DNA of 64,000 bases, from assembly GCF_932276165.1 (NCBI RefSeq), contig NC_064011.1, positions 1,877,501-1,941,500 of the forward strand, read 5' to 3'. A program made the translations under genes and the position numbers. Below, piece by piece: positions 36,407 to 51,000 of this stretch. Within the stretch, counting starts at the first letter, position 1. Each line of letters opens with the position of its first letter. This DNA comes from Plutella xylostella (Eukaryota > Arthropoda > Insecta > Lepidoptera > Plutellidae). The notes beneath the pieces were generated by a model that saw nothing but the letters and a program-made list of their open reading frames with translations, did no database searches and was not told where the DNA came from.

Positions 36407-37950
36407 GTCTCAAACTATTACCCTAGTTTCAGATATATTTTTTCAATACAGCAACACTAATTAGAAATAAAATCAACTGTTACTGGCTGCGAAGAAATTT
36501 TTTCGAAATTTAAAAAACCGCGGCCGGATGGAACGTGTTGCCGCTCTGGAAAAGAATGAAATTCGAAATAAGAAGCTTTTGGCTTCCTGTGTTTTATCTC
36601 TTTTTCCCTTGTGGGAAAACTGATACGTCGATTTCACTCTAACGGAAACTTTTCTCGGGATGGGTAGGTGTTCTTATAGTCCAAGAGCTAGCGGCAGATT
36701 TTCCGACTTAATTTTGAGAGGACTTTTCCCTCATATTTTTTTTACAAATAATGCCCTGTGGTAGACGTTTCATTCAAAGCTCGATGAGTTAACAGTTATC
36801 AGGTTACCTATATTTACCTATCATGCCTAGAACTCATTATTAGGCTATGGCCGTGGTGCTTTTAAATCCATACTTTGACCGAGTTTTTTATTTATGTTCA
36901 ATTTGGTCAAAAACTTTGAAAAACTAGCCATAACCTATAGGCTCTACCTTTGCTATTGCTACTGCTTTGTGAGTTTTGTGACACCTCTGTACATTGCATA
37001 CTATTTCCTTCTTCTACAACAATTCTGAAGTAAGCTCCCGGACCACGCGCCTGGCAGTGTCTCGCGTGTGGAAAGACAAAGGGCTGCCATTTTCCAGTTT
37101 TGGAGGGAAAATCAGTAACCGATAGGTTACATTACAGGCACGCGATCTTTGCGTTTTAGTTTCAGTAATTTATGACTAATATACTGGAGCGTCGTAACTA
37201 GAAGGGGACCGTTACATTTGAATATTTTGAAACGTAGAAGGTAAGCGAAGGTATATACGATATAGGTACTCTTAATACGCGTGTAAGAACTTCTATCGGA
37301 AATTAGTGACTCTGACTGCTATGCCAAAGGTCCCGCGTTTGATCTAACTTTCGGCCCCGTAAAAGTGTAAGTGTTCTGTACTTTTGTGTACCTAAATGTT
37401 TTTATATGTATGATATTTAGTTACTGTTGAATGATATAGCTACCTTCATTGTACGTAAGCTTTAAGAATGGCAAAACAAAAAGGTTGCAGCGTTCATTAC
37501 AGCCAGCACGCGAAGCTAGGTGGTTGGCACACGGTGATACCAAGTTCGGTTTACATAATATATTATACCTGTAGATACCGTCAGCAATACAAGTAGGTAG
37601 GTATGGTGGTATGACTTGAGAGAAGAATATAGTAGGCTCTCCGTTGTATCTTTATTTGAATGTGAAAATGGCGGTTGTTCCATAAGTATTGACAGGCCTA
37701 CGAACGTACGAACTCAATCCAGTATATTCCTATTGTTTCTTTATCTACTGCCTTTATAAATTGATATACCTAACTACTGCGTCGGGTACGAATGTTATTT
37801 GATAGGTACTATCCCGTTACATGTATGTACTTATTTATGTTATTACTTGCTAACGGTACCAACGACTGTACGAAAATAAGATAGGTATTATTTATGTATT
37901 GGCCTCGGCCTTGCATGGCATCAGATAAAAGAAATAAAACAACTCAATCT
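36407..37950. other. Spacer holding the SDCCAG8-like 5' UTR/promoter
   Basis: The region just above the start codon at 36406 should contain the minus-strand gene's 5' UTR and promoter. No TATA box or initiator can be named with confidence. The rest is AT-rich with no gene, running into the presumed 3' UTR of the hnRNP U gene to the right. Confidence 0.35.
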
Positions 37951-39048
37951 CTAATTCATACATTATATTAAAATTAAATCAATTAACATCAGTATGATGA
38001 TATTTAAAAACAAACTGACACCAAATCTAGAGTGCTTAACTAAATTTCATTTTTCATTTAAACATCCGCGCATACAAAACTTTCATACAAATTCCATACA
38101 TTTCTTCATACAGTAACTTAGTCATAGAGGTAATCTTAAAAATATTAAAACTACGCATTCATCGTAGCAATTTTGATGGAATATCAAAATATTTGATTTA
38201 ATCAACTTTAGTCCTTTGGTGATGTACTTTAAAAGCGAATTTTAAACAAACATTCAGACATGATATTCTTACTTCCCATTCTGTCCATCAAAAAACCAAA
38301 GTTTTTCTTATTTCAATTTTGTTATACAAGACTATTCTTAGTAAAACATACTAAATGTAAAAGGTATTGTACATTCTCCTATAGTTGTTACAAACTAAGC
38401 AATCGTCATCACAAACTTAAATGGTTTACTTAAAATTTACATATCTTGACCTGTCCACGGTTGGCTATGCGACTTTAAAACTTGAGTTACATCTTATTAC
38501 AGTTTAAAACTTAAAAGTCAGTATTATGGAACTCATAAACCTTGCAAAGAGTGTTATCATAATCAAATCTATTGTAAAGTGTAGCAAACACAGCCTAATC
38601 ATCCAACAAGCGCCGATGTAGACATAATTATTTCCTTCAGTTAACCTCTAGGAGACCCAGAGACCGACAGTTGTGAATTTTTTGGTCTCTGAGTCTCAAC
38701 AAAATATATTCATGGCCTGAGAAAAAAGTACCTATACGTTATGTCACTGTAAGTATTGCGATGGGTAATGGGATAGTCTGATTGATCTACAATTTACCAA
38801 TATAACCGCTTGAAATCTATTATCGACAGGCGCGATATTTTGACTTCGGGACGCAAATGTTAAAAGAGTTTATACTCAGACAAAACAGTCAATATCAGTG
38901 TTGCCATACAATTCTAACTTTGGACTACCGAAATGAGATAACAACGCATCTTTAGCCTCCGCACCGACGCTCGATGGTATGACGAGGTGTTATACGGTGG
39001 TGTGAGTGTTCATCGTTTGTCTGGCTTGTCGTACTTGTCTCTTGGATG
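37951..39048 (-). other. Probable 3' UTR of the hnRNP U-like gene
   Basis: AT-rich sequence directly after the hnRNP U-like stop codon. There is no coding frame and no mobile element recognised. The poly(A) site is not certain. A long AU-rich 3' UTR would be usual for this family. Confidence 0.35.
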
Positions 39049-42000
39049 TCATTTCTTGTCAGCGGCGGGCGCGGCGGCGCCGGCGGCGGCGTTGGCCGCG
39101 TTAGCGCCGTAGTTCTGTAAAAAAAACGTAACGTTAGTTTAAATTGTTAAAAGACATTATTAACCTTTCCTATGCCGAACGGCCGCGCACACATGTAACT
39201 GCCGTCTGCCGGCGCTTTTTGACAGTGGAGAGCGCCCGCGCGGGAATCACATTTATATGAATATTTGGGTATTATTGTTTGGTACTCAATAATGTATCGA
39301 TTGTAATTTATTGTCAGATAGCTAATGAACGTGTTACAATGAATTTTATTGGTTATAATTGTTTTATTTGATTTATATAGGTCATCGATTACAGATTTTT
39401 ACTTGAAACTGCACCCATCACAGAAAAATACCTCTATATCAATATAATTTTAGTTTCAATCCAGGTTTTTTTTATATTTATTACTTGAAGAGATTATATA
39501 GCTATGAACTGATATCAATAAAATATTAACTCTAGAGTAAATAGATTCATAATTTACATTTTGAAAACTGATTATAATTTGCTTTATTTCAAAAGACTCC
39601 ATTTTCTATACATTTGCATGTGTGCGTGACAAGAGCTTGCTCCAGTGCGCCGTGTTCCAGATCTGTCCCAAATCAAGGGTGTTCACTTTTGATGAAATAA
39701 AACATGAATGATAATATTTTTATAATATTTCGTATTTTAGCATACTAAATTATAAAAACCTAAACGTAAGTTACTTACTGAATCATATTTAGTTATTTGT
39801 TAACCTACTTTCCACAAATATGATACTATAAATATATACATATATAAATACATATATTTATTTATATAAATAGGACAGGTGTTCACCCTCTCAGACTCAT
39901 CTCCACACCGATATCATTCTAAAGAGCCTAAACTTCACGTTCACTAGAGCGAAGATCCTAAAAAATAAAACACGCTGTATAACAACCCAACGCACTTCGT
40001 GTACATACACGAGCGGCGGCCATTTTGTTTGCGTATGTGTGTGTGTGAATTTTGGATGCACCTTGATAAATATAGATATTCTCTAATATTTTGGCTATTT
40101 ATTGAATAAACCGATATAAATATGTATTATCAATAAAATTATCTTTATAAATGAAATAAATTATTTATTGATGTTTTTACATAAAAGACTAGAAAACAGT
40201 TTAGAAAGTTACGCACCCTTCAGGCAATAATCCAGTACAATTTTAGATCGATAAAAACTATTATTTTTGTATTTTTTTATGTTATTGATTTATCACTATA
40301 CCTTCAAAATTGAATAATTAACAAGAAAACATTGTATTTACTTACCTTTTGACGTTTTTTCCATACGAAATCACTATTTTATTACCAACAGTCGCGAGTA
40401 CAAGGACTGTTCAAGGTACCAAAATTTGAATTTCGCGCTACTAGTAAACAAGTGAAGTTTTTGACTCAATGAATGTTGTCGATGGTTGTTTCATTCATAT
40501 AGAATAAATTACAGGTGATTTCATACTCTATTTCGTGGTAATTAATAACTAAAATCACAAAAATCGCGATGAAGTGCTCTTGGGACAGATCTGTCACTAG
40601 GCAGACAAGGGGGGTTGGGACAGATCTGGCACACGGCATTCTAGAGGTTAAAAGTTAAAATATTTAAAACTTAACTCCATGGCACACGCATTTCTTCTTC
40701 TGACATAGGTTAAAAAAAACTGTAATCTGAAGGCCGCGCGTCGTGAGTTACGCAAAACTTTTGCCACGACTTATTGTACGCGTTTTGCGCGTAAATTTGC
40801 GTGTAAAATGTGTGTTTTTTTCTTATAAATAAAAATATTTAAATCTAAATCTGAATATACCTGGTAGTACTGGGCCCACATCTGCTGCTGCTCCGGCGTG
40901 CTCGCCTGCTGGCCCTGCTGCCCCTGGTACTGGAATACAAACAGTAACATTTATTAATCATCATCATCCCATTACGCCCCCACTGCTGGGACACGGATCT
41001 CCTTCCAATGAAGGATGGGTCTATCGCGGTTGTTGGGTTGGTGGACATTTATTAATGAATGACAGAATTTTCGAAACAGAACGTGGAGTAATTTCACTTA
41101 AGCCACTCGAACAGGGCCCCAAGTCTACTAAATGCATTAGAGTATAATTGTATGTCGATTGTATGTCAACAGCGCAAAATTACACATTTGGCAGTCTTGT
41201 ATTTTTTAAGACCATAGTGTCAGCTCGATGGAAGTTGGATGGAAGCCACTCATAATACATTGAACAACACGCTAGTCCACTGACAAGTGCCACACCGATA
41301 TCGTCTCTCGGGTGACAATTTGCGTAGTCCACTATTTATTGACGTTTCCGTCAGTTGCTTCATTACGGTTTATCTGTCAAAAATTACCATTCTGAGGCCA
41401 TTGAGCAGATACACCTAATATACACGTATTATTCAGATGTTGTCATAATGGATCGGAATTATAATTTAAATTTGCGGTGGGAAATGCTAATATTAGCAGA
41501 CAGAGTGGACAGAGGTCGGCGGGAGTTGAAGGAGCGGCGTCGAAATCGCGCCTTCATGAGCCGGAATGTCGATCCTCTCGTGAGTTTGCCGGACTCGGAG
41601 TTTGTGAGGACATTTCGCCTCAGTAAGCATGTGGTGAAGGAGATTGCCGCGGATTTAACTCCCCTGATAGCCAAAGAATAACGCAGGAAAGATGGTATAT
41701 CTATGAAGGTTTGGAGCCGTCTATAATTTGGCAAAAAATTGTTCTGAACTGGATGGTAGAAGACTATCTAATACTTAGGTATACTTATTATACGTTTCAG
41801 ATACTCATTGCATTATTCTCTTAGCCATATTTTTAACATACTCCGAAAAAAGGAGCAGGTTCTCAATAAAGTTTTAAAATCTTGAATCTTATAAGCTTAT
41901 TAATTATAAAATAACTATCATCATATCGAGTTACTATCCCGCATTGTTGTGCAGATCCGTTATGTTCGGAAAGAAAAGGAGGACATATGTTACCAAGTAA

Positions 42001-45000
42001 TAAAACTGTTCTAAAACAGTGGCTTGTGAAATAATTATTATCCGACAATCTCGTGTTTGTGAAAATCATTATAACCAATTTCAGAAAGAACATAATGTAA
42101 ATATGGATTAGGCATTTAATAAATACAATAAAAATAAAAGAGTTACACACTGATTTAACTTTTATTTATCCTTTCCGTTTAAACACACTGCTATACAAAA
42201 AATATAACACATTAGTAATCCACACAATGAATGCTGGTTGAGTTGTTAGTTGAAACTAAATAATGGTAGTATAGTATACTAAGTATTCTATTATTTGTGA
42301 GGGTGTCAGTACCTGCACCTAGCTCACTCGAATGGAGCCTTTGTGCATATCGCCTTAAGGTCTAAACTCCACTCCTAAGCTTGGACCATTTCCTACCACG
42401 CTGGTCCTCTGCAGGTTTGTGGGTTCGAAAATCTAGATATGCAGGTTTTATCACGATGTTTTCATTCACCGTAAGAGCGATGGTATGTACGGTGGCCTGC
42501 GCCTAAAAGTATACAGGCGGAGATTTTAAAATAGCGATCTCAAGCTCACATGCTGCTCAAGCACATCCACATAAACACCACTGCTACACACATCACACAC
42601 AACACGTCCCCGGATTTATAACAGATGTAGCTGGTCCCTTCATCATCAGGGATCGCTATTTTAAAAACTCCGCCTGTATACTTTTAGGCGCAGGCCACCG
42701 TACACTGTGCATAAATTCCAAAGTAGTTACTCATTGGTGACAATATCTAGATCTGGAGTTTAATTTTTAGTGTTCACACTGCTATACAAAGTTTCTGAAG
42801 GCCACTCAACAGTATACACTGAATCATTTTGTTGTATGATGCTGTCCTCTACGTTTCCAACCAAGTTACTGTTACGGTCATAGTCTTGGTGTCTGTAAAA
42901 AGAAAAAACATAACTGTTATCTAAGCAAACAAGCATACATTTGGTAAAAAATAAGTTTGTAAACAGTAAACAAACTAACCTCCGAATTAGGTGCTCTTTG
43001 AGACCGCTTATTTATGCGCCTCTTTTCCTTAATTCAGCTTTCAAAGCGTGCACAACTGCACATTCATCGATAAATAATCCATATTTGCGATAATTTCGCG
43101 AAGAGATCACTTTTCAACAGGGAAATGAACGAATTCGTCTGTATGTTTTTTTATCCACAACTAACAGAGAAAACCGAAACAAAACAAAACGATGCAATGT
43201 TAAAGTTGACATAAGAAACAAAACCATATAATAATTATATTACCTACTCTGTGTAACAAACAAATCGACACGACAATAGAGTTTTTTTTTTGCCTATGGT
43301 CTTAATTATACAGCCAGTTTAATATATGAAAAATATATTTAAATGCCATAACACGTCTTTTATTGATTTTAAAAAGCATCGAATCAGATAAAACAGTTAT
43401 ACTTTTAAATAAATAGTGTGAAAAATCTTCAAATTAAGCCCAAGTCGGACGATCCGTGCATGCTGGCTTTACAATTCTAACAAAAGTGGCAACACTGATA
43501 ATATGCCAAGATGACGTCACGATCACTCTGTGTCAATAGCATTTATATTTTATCGAGACTGGCCGTGAGTCGTAGGGACTACCGTTTTTGGGCCAATCAC
43601 AATGGAGTCTCTATTGAGTCTCTATAGGATATCTGCATTGATATTTTTTATAACCAATAGCAGACTTGAGGCCCAGTGCGTGTACAAAATCAAAATAGAT
43701 TATCGTGTGTCAGTGCCACGGTAGCTCCGGACTTATTGCAAGTCGTCCATAGTCGAGCTAACTTCAGTGATCGTAACTGGTCATTGATCTTAAGCAACAC
43801 ATGGCACTAATTGGATGTGTGACCAATTTCGATTCCGGTTGTTTTCTGGGCGCTTCCGTGCTTCGGACGGCATGTAAAGCATCCCTATCTAAGGTTAAAC
43901 TCACCGCCGGCCACCCCTGCTGCTGCTGCCACTGCTGCCACTGGTACCACTGCTGAGCAGTGTAGTTAGCCGGCCACTGCCCCTGCCCGGCCGCCGCTTG
44001 TCCTTGCCCCTGCCCCTTGCCCGCCGCCTGCCCTTGCCCCTGCTGGCCCGCCTGGCCTTGCCCTTGTTGGCCGCCTTGGCCCTGCTGCCAGTTGGGCCAC
44101 TGGCCCCATTGGCCCCAGTTGCCTGTGGGGGAGAAATATGGTTAATTAAGTGCACGCGGAAATCCTGTTAAAAAAAATCGGAATAACGAGAAACTAATTG
44201 GCCTATAATTTTTAACCTTTCCTATGCCGAGCAGCCGCGCACACATGTAACCGCCGTCTGCCGGCGCTTTTTGACAGTAGAGCGCGCCCGCGCGGGAATC
44301 ACATTTATATGAATATTTGGGTATTATTGTTTGGTACTCAATAATGTATCGATTGTAATTTATTGTCAGATAGCTAATGAACGTGTTACAATGAATTTTA
44401 TTGGTTATAATAGTTTTATTTGATTTCTATAGGTCATTGATTACAGATTTTTACTTGAAACTGCACCCATCACAGAAAAATACCTCTATTTCAATATAGT
44501 TTTAGTTTCAATCCAGGTTTTTTTATACTTATTACTTGAAGAGATTATATAGCTATCAACTGATATCAATAAAGTATAAACTCTAGAGGAAATAGATTCA
44601 TAATTTATATTTTGAAAACTGACTATAATTTGCTTTATTTCAAAAGACTCCATTTTCTGTACATGTGCATGTGTGCGTGTCAAGAGCTTGCTCCAGTGCG
44701 CCGTGTGCCAGATCTGTCCCAAATCAAGGGTGTTCACTTTTGATGAAATAAAACATGAATGATAATATTTTTATAATGTTTCGTATTTTAGCATTCTAAA
44801 TTATAAAAACTTAAACGTAAGTTACATACTGAATCATATTTACTTATTTGATAACCTACTTTCAACAAATATGATACTATAAATATATACATATATAAAT
44901 ACATATATTTATTTATATAAATAGCACAGGTGATCACCCTCTCAGACTCATCTACACATCGATATCATTCTAAAGAGCCTAAACTTCACGTTCACTAGAG

Positions 45001-48000
45001 CGATGATCCTAAAAAATAAAACACGCTGTATAACAACCCAATGCACTTCGTGTACATACACGAGCGGCAGCCATTTTGTTTGCGTATGTGTGTGTGTGAA
45101 TTTTGGATGCACCTTGATAAATATTGATTTTCTCTAATATTTTGGCTATTTATTGAATAAACCGATATAAAAACGTATTATCAATAAAATTATCTGTATA
45201 AATGAAATAAATTATTTATTGATGTTATTACATAACAGTCTAGAAATCAGTTTACAAAGTTACGCACCCTTCAGGCAATAATCCGGTACAATTTTAGATC
45301 GATAAAAACTCGATTTTTTGTATTTTTTTATACTATTGATTTATCACTATACCTTCAAAATTGAATAAATAACAAGAAAACATAGTATTTACCTACCTTT
45401 TGACGTTTTTTCCATACAAAATCACTATTTTATTACCGACAGTCGCGAGTACAAGGACTGTTCAAGGTACCAAAATTTGAATTTCGCGCTACTAGTAAAC
45501 AAGTGAAGTTTTTGACTCAATAAATGTTGTCGATGGTTGTTTCATTCATATAGAATAAATTACAGGTGATTTCATACTCTATTTCATGGTAATTAATAAC
45601 TAAAATCACAAAAATCGCGATGAAGTGCTCTTGGGACAGATCTGTCACTAGGCAGACAAGGGGGGTTGGGACAGATCTGGCACACGGCATTCTAGAGGTT
45701 AAGATAAAATTATAAAAATTATATTAATAATTGGCCTGGGTTACTTTTATTGGTGTTTAGACATTTCCTATATGCAGGCATACGAGAAATGTCTACGTGC
45801 CTAATAAGAAATCTACCCGCTGATGCCTGCTAATGCAGATAATGAGTGCCGAGCAGAAGTAGTAGTGCGTTACCTTGGTTCTGGTTGCCCCAGTTCCCCC
45901 AGTTGCCCCAGCCGCCCCACTGGTTCCAGTTCTGTTGCTGCCCGCCGGGACCGCCCTGGTTCGGGGGACCGCCGTTCTGTTAATCATTAATATTTTTTAT
46001 TTAGTTGTTTACTCGCAAATAATGTGAGAAAATAGGCGAGATACGACGAAATATTCTTAGATAGGTAGCTAAGAATTGACTTGAAATTTTCAGCAGATAT
46101 CTGAGTTTCTTTTTTATGTTCATAATTCATATCTAAACAGTTATTGCCTAGGTTCTCTTTCAAAATACTCAATGGCATATATTTCTTCGGGACGCCATAG
46201 CGGGGCGACCAGTACAGTCGCCGCTACCACCAAAATGTATGCAACCCTACTATGGGCTATATTAAAAGCATGCATTATACAGCAAAATCTCTAATCTAAA
46301 TAACTGCTAATCCGGGATAAAATGACGTCGAACATACGACGTAAATGTTATACATTAAATTTCACTATGCAAACCTGCCATCCTACATATATTACCTTCT
46401 GCATAGGTCCGGACCTCTGCCCGGGCGGGCCGCGGTTCGGGCCCTGCCCGGGGCCGCCCGGGCCGCGGTTCTGGTTCATCTGCCCGCCGCGCTGCCACGA
46501 CCCCGCGCCCGGGTTGTTGCCGCCGCCTGGGGATAGAATATAATTTTATAAATATGTAAGTCTCACGAAGAGAGCTATGGATAAGGCAAATAGATGTTTT
46601 TACAGGGTACATACGAGGGCGATACCGAAATGATCGGGAATAGAAAAAAGTACAAAGATATCATAAAATTATTTACTTTTATTGTTTTTCAAAGTAGTCT
46701 CCGTGACATTCAATGCACTTTTTCATTCGATTAAACCAATCATTGAAACAGTAATTCCAGTCTGAAGTGGATACTGTCAAAACAGCTGATTTGTAAGCTT
46801 CGACCGCCTCTTCTGGGCCGCTAAACCGTTGACCACGTAGCATATCTTTAATTCTTGGGAATGTAAAATAATCATTGGGGCTCAGATCAGGGCTATACGG
46901 AGGATGGTCCATCAACTCCACGTTTTCCATATTTAAAAACGTTCTTGTTTTGCGAGCGGTATGAGAGCTTGCATTATCGTGGTGAAGGATTATACGACGA
47001 TTCGGGTTAGTTTTACGAAGTTCTCTTACGACTTCCGGCAAACAAACTGTTGTGTACCAATCAGCAGTAACCGTCCTTTGTTCTTGTAATGGAATCGTAG
47101 CCACATGGCCAGTTTTCGATACAAACGAAGCGACCATTTTTTTCGACACGCTGCGTGAGCGAATAACTTTTGTTGGCTTGACCTCACCTTCGAAGACCCA
47201 AACTGCCGATTGATGTTTTCTGTCGGGCTCATATGAATAAATCCACGATTCATCACCAGAGACGATATTGTAGACAGCATTTGAACTGCCTCCATTGAAC
47301 CGTTGCAGAGCAGATCGACACCAATTAACACGAGCCGACTTTTGTTCCTCGGTCAAACCGGTGGGGCACCCAGCGCGAAACTAACTTCTTGACACCCAGT
47401 TCTTCATGTAAAATGGTTTGAATGGCTGTCATACCAATGCTGAGAGAAGCCCGAATCTGCTCGTATGTCACATGTCTATCTTCTTTTATTAACTGGCGTA
47501 CAGCATCGATGTTATCTTGTGTTACCGCTGTTTGTGGCCGACCAGTAGAAGGGACTGTGGTAAGAGAGGAACGTCCACGGCGAGACTCAGAATACCAACG
47601 ATATATAGTCGTTTTACTTGGTGCTTCAAGTTTATAAATAGAAACAAGCTCGGCGAGACATTGTTCTTGAGATAAACCTCGACGAAAGTTGTGAAAAATT
47701 ATTGCACGGAAATGTTCCCGCGTAAGCTCCATTTTTTACACCGACTTGTCAAATTCAAATGGTCAATACTCTTTTATTTTTTACTTTTTTTAAAATTCGA
47801 AAATGGAATTATGTTTGAAAAACCACTACATTTGATACACCAAAAAGGTTTCACTCTAATTTATTCCTAAGTATTCTATTCCCGATCTTTTCGGTGTAGC
47901 CCTTGTATTTTATTGGGTATTTTTTATCCCGTAATCCCACGTGCAAGCCGATTTTTGTCGACATCGCACAGGGATACAAGCAGTGGCGGCTGGTGCCTCA

Positions 48001-51000
48001 GATACCCGGTGGTGCACTTTATGGGTTTAGTAATTTTTTGGAGAAAAATAGATTAACTATTACAATTAGAAGTAAAAAAATTATAAGTATATTTTACCTT
48101 ATTTATTGACGCGAAATAGCTTCTCCGACGAAACGAAAACAACACACGGAAAGCAAAATAAAGCATTTAGTCTCTCACATCCACATAACCATTTCTTTTT
48201 ATTGAACATTTCACTTTTGAAAATTCAGGTAGGTACTTATAAGTTTCATTTTTTGTTTTGCACTAAAGGCCGAGGCGGCCCAGCAGATTTAATGTCCAGT
48301 CTATTTTGCAATGTCCTATTGTTTTTTATGAAGTCAATATTGTATTTTGCACTCATTTTCACTCACACACACACGAAATCTTTACTACTTTCTTAGTTAA
48401 TAAGTAATTAGCAAATTAATAACGTATTCGCGCGCGAAAGGTGAAACTGACAATGACATGACAAGTGCATCGTTCGTAGGTCACGCCACCGGTCAAGGCC
48501 ACCGCCCGCGCCCGCGCCTCCCGTGGCGTCATTCGTATTGTTTCGGCAATTTCCGGTCGCGTGCGGCGCACGGATTTATCCTAGAACTGCATACAGTTTG
48601 TACTGAACATCTTCCGTCTCACGCGCCGGGCGATTTCCATCCTGTTTCATACTATGTGTAGGAGCTCGCGCCGTGCGACAATCCGAGCGCACGAGGCCGT
48701 TTTTGTTCAAGCAAAAATAAGATCTAATTCTTTCGCAGTAGAAATCAAAATAGGCCAGCTCGATTTAATTTAACTCGTAACGATAATCAGATTTATGTAA
48801 TTTCTGTTTAGGGTAGGTATTACGGTTGTTATATTGGTATTTTTTGTGAAGTTTTTTTTTACACGTACCTAGTATGGTATAGGAAGAAGGAAGGTACATT
48901 TTTAGAAGGTTTTTAAATGGTAGTGCGTTGCACGGGCGCACTTGAGGTGCAGCCGCCACTGGATACAAGTAGCTTGTTTAAACCTTGTACAGACTAACGT
49001 AAATGCTACATGGAAGGAGAATTTCATAAGGACTATGCTCCATGGCAAATTGACCCCGGTAATTTCAATGCGTTGTACATCGCATGTTACTCTGTCGCGC
49101 CCGAAGTCACTACTACAGCCACCGACAACTAATCTCACTGGCTCTTTTACCTATAGGCTACTTTTTAACCGACTTCAAAAAAAGGAGGAGGTTCTCATTT
49201 CGTCGGGATATTTTTTATGTATGTTCACCGCCGTTTATGAACCGATTTTGAAAATTCTTTTTTTGTTGTATTGGGTTGAGCACCCAGGTGGTCCCATTTT
49301 TTTCAGAATTTTATCTCACCCCTAAAGGTGGGTAAAGGGGTAAAAACAGGGTATGAATTTCCATTTTGGACACATATTAATTATTAACCGATTCTAATGA
49401 AATTAAGAACGCAAATATAGTTCTTATAACAAAAAAATATGATGGTGACCTTGAGCTGATCTGATGATGGAAACGGAAGGCAGTCAAGGGAACTCCTCAA
49501 CGGTATATAGCAACTACCTCGTGTATGATTCGTATTGATTAGTAGGACTTTTTGGTATCATTTGCATCTTACTTTTGATTAAAAATTATTGCAAATAAAC
49601 TAAAAACTATAAAATAAAATAATAATTAAAAAACCGACTGTTGTTGGTGCCATATTTCTTCAGATTACTTTGTCACCGCACCAACATCAAAAAAGAACAG
49701 TTCCTGCTTAGGTATATTTGTACTGTCACATATAATTTGTGTAAACCTTAAATTATTTCTTACATTTTAGTGGTTTTTTAAGTCGGTTTTTTATTATACT
49801 GTGTTTCCCATGAGTAGGTGCGACATCCCAGTGTTCTCCGGTAGCTACAGTTTTTGGTCCTTCGAAAATAAAGACCAGCGGTCCGTGTGGTGATAAACAA
49901 TCAATAGTGTGAAGTTTCTGGTGATTTCTTGGTGCAGCTGCGATTCGGTTTGGCTGGCCTGCCACCAGCGGCCCTCCCCAGTCAGATTGAGAAGGCGCAC
50001 AAGGCTGTATCTGGAAGTCCCAGGTTCGGAACACGCAGTTCATCTGCTATCATCGAGGACCAGCTCTCGCTTCGACATTAGTGAGGAAGTATATCAAGTG
50101 ACATACAGTCATATCAAGACAGCGACAAACAGTCTCAACTTATCAACATGGAAAGCCTAATTCAACGGCAATCTGATATCATCGAGCTGATCAAACAGAT
50201 CGAGCGCAACTTCAGCAAGGATTCTGCGAGACGGAAGACACGCACGTATCTGGACGAGCGTCTGGATACATTGGATAAACTGTGGGCGGAGTTCCAGTCA
50301 AACAATGACAAGCTGGCCGTTTACGAAAATGACATCGAGCCCTACTTCAAAGAAGATCAGTACTCACAATCAAGGATCTACTTCGACTCTGTGCGCAGCA
50401 AGATCCATTCGTTTCCCGCTGCATCAGGTGAGGAAATGCAACCGAAATCACCGTTAGTGAATCCAAGACAGGTGAAACTTACGATACCGTCAGTGCCCAT
50501 CCCGTCAGCGTCTACTGCTCTGACCCCGTCCGCCTACGGCCCGTCGGCCGCGGCCGCCCCTGCGGTCCCCCCGGCGGCGCGCGCGCCCCCGGCGCCCTCC
50601 GCATCCACGTCCACGGAGGCCCCCCCGAGCAAGGTGGCTGACCTCCTCTCGCAACAGCGAACCAACTTCAGAGCATTCAACAGAATGGTGAAGAATATCA
50701 AAGTGGACGAGATACGCGACAAGTGGGAACTGGAAGACGAGCTGAAGAATGTACAATCAAGATGGAGTGCGATCGACGACTTACACTTACAGATCGATAA
50801 TTATCTCCAGGGATCAGATTCAATTTACGAAGAAGAATTTGGAATCTACGAGAATACCTACAGATCAATCAAGAGGGACTTGAATCTTAAACTAGCGTCA
50901 ACAGCGCATCTTCAACAATCAACCCCTCGCATCGACATCCCAGTGTTCTCTGGAAGCTACACACAGTGGCCCACCTTCTTCGACCTCTACGTGGAAAGCA

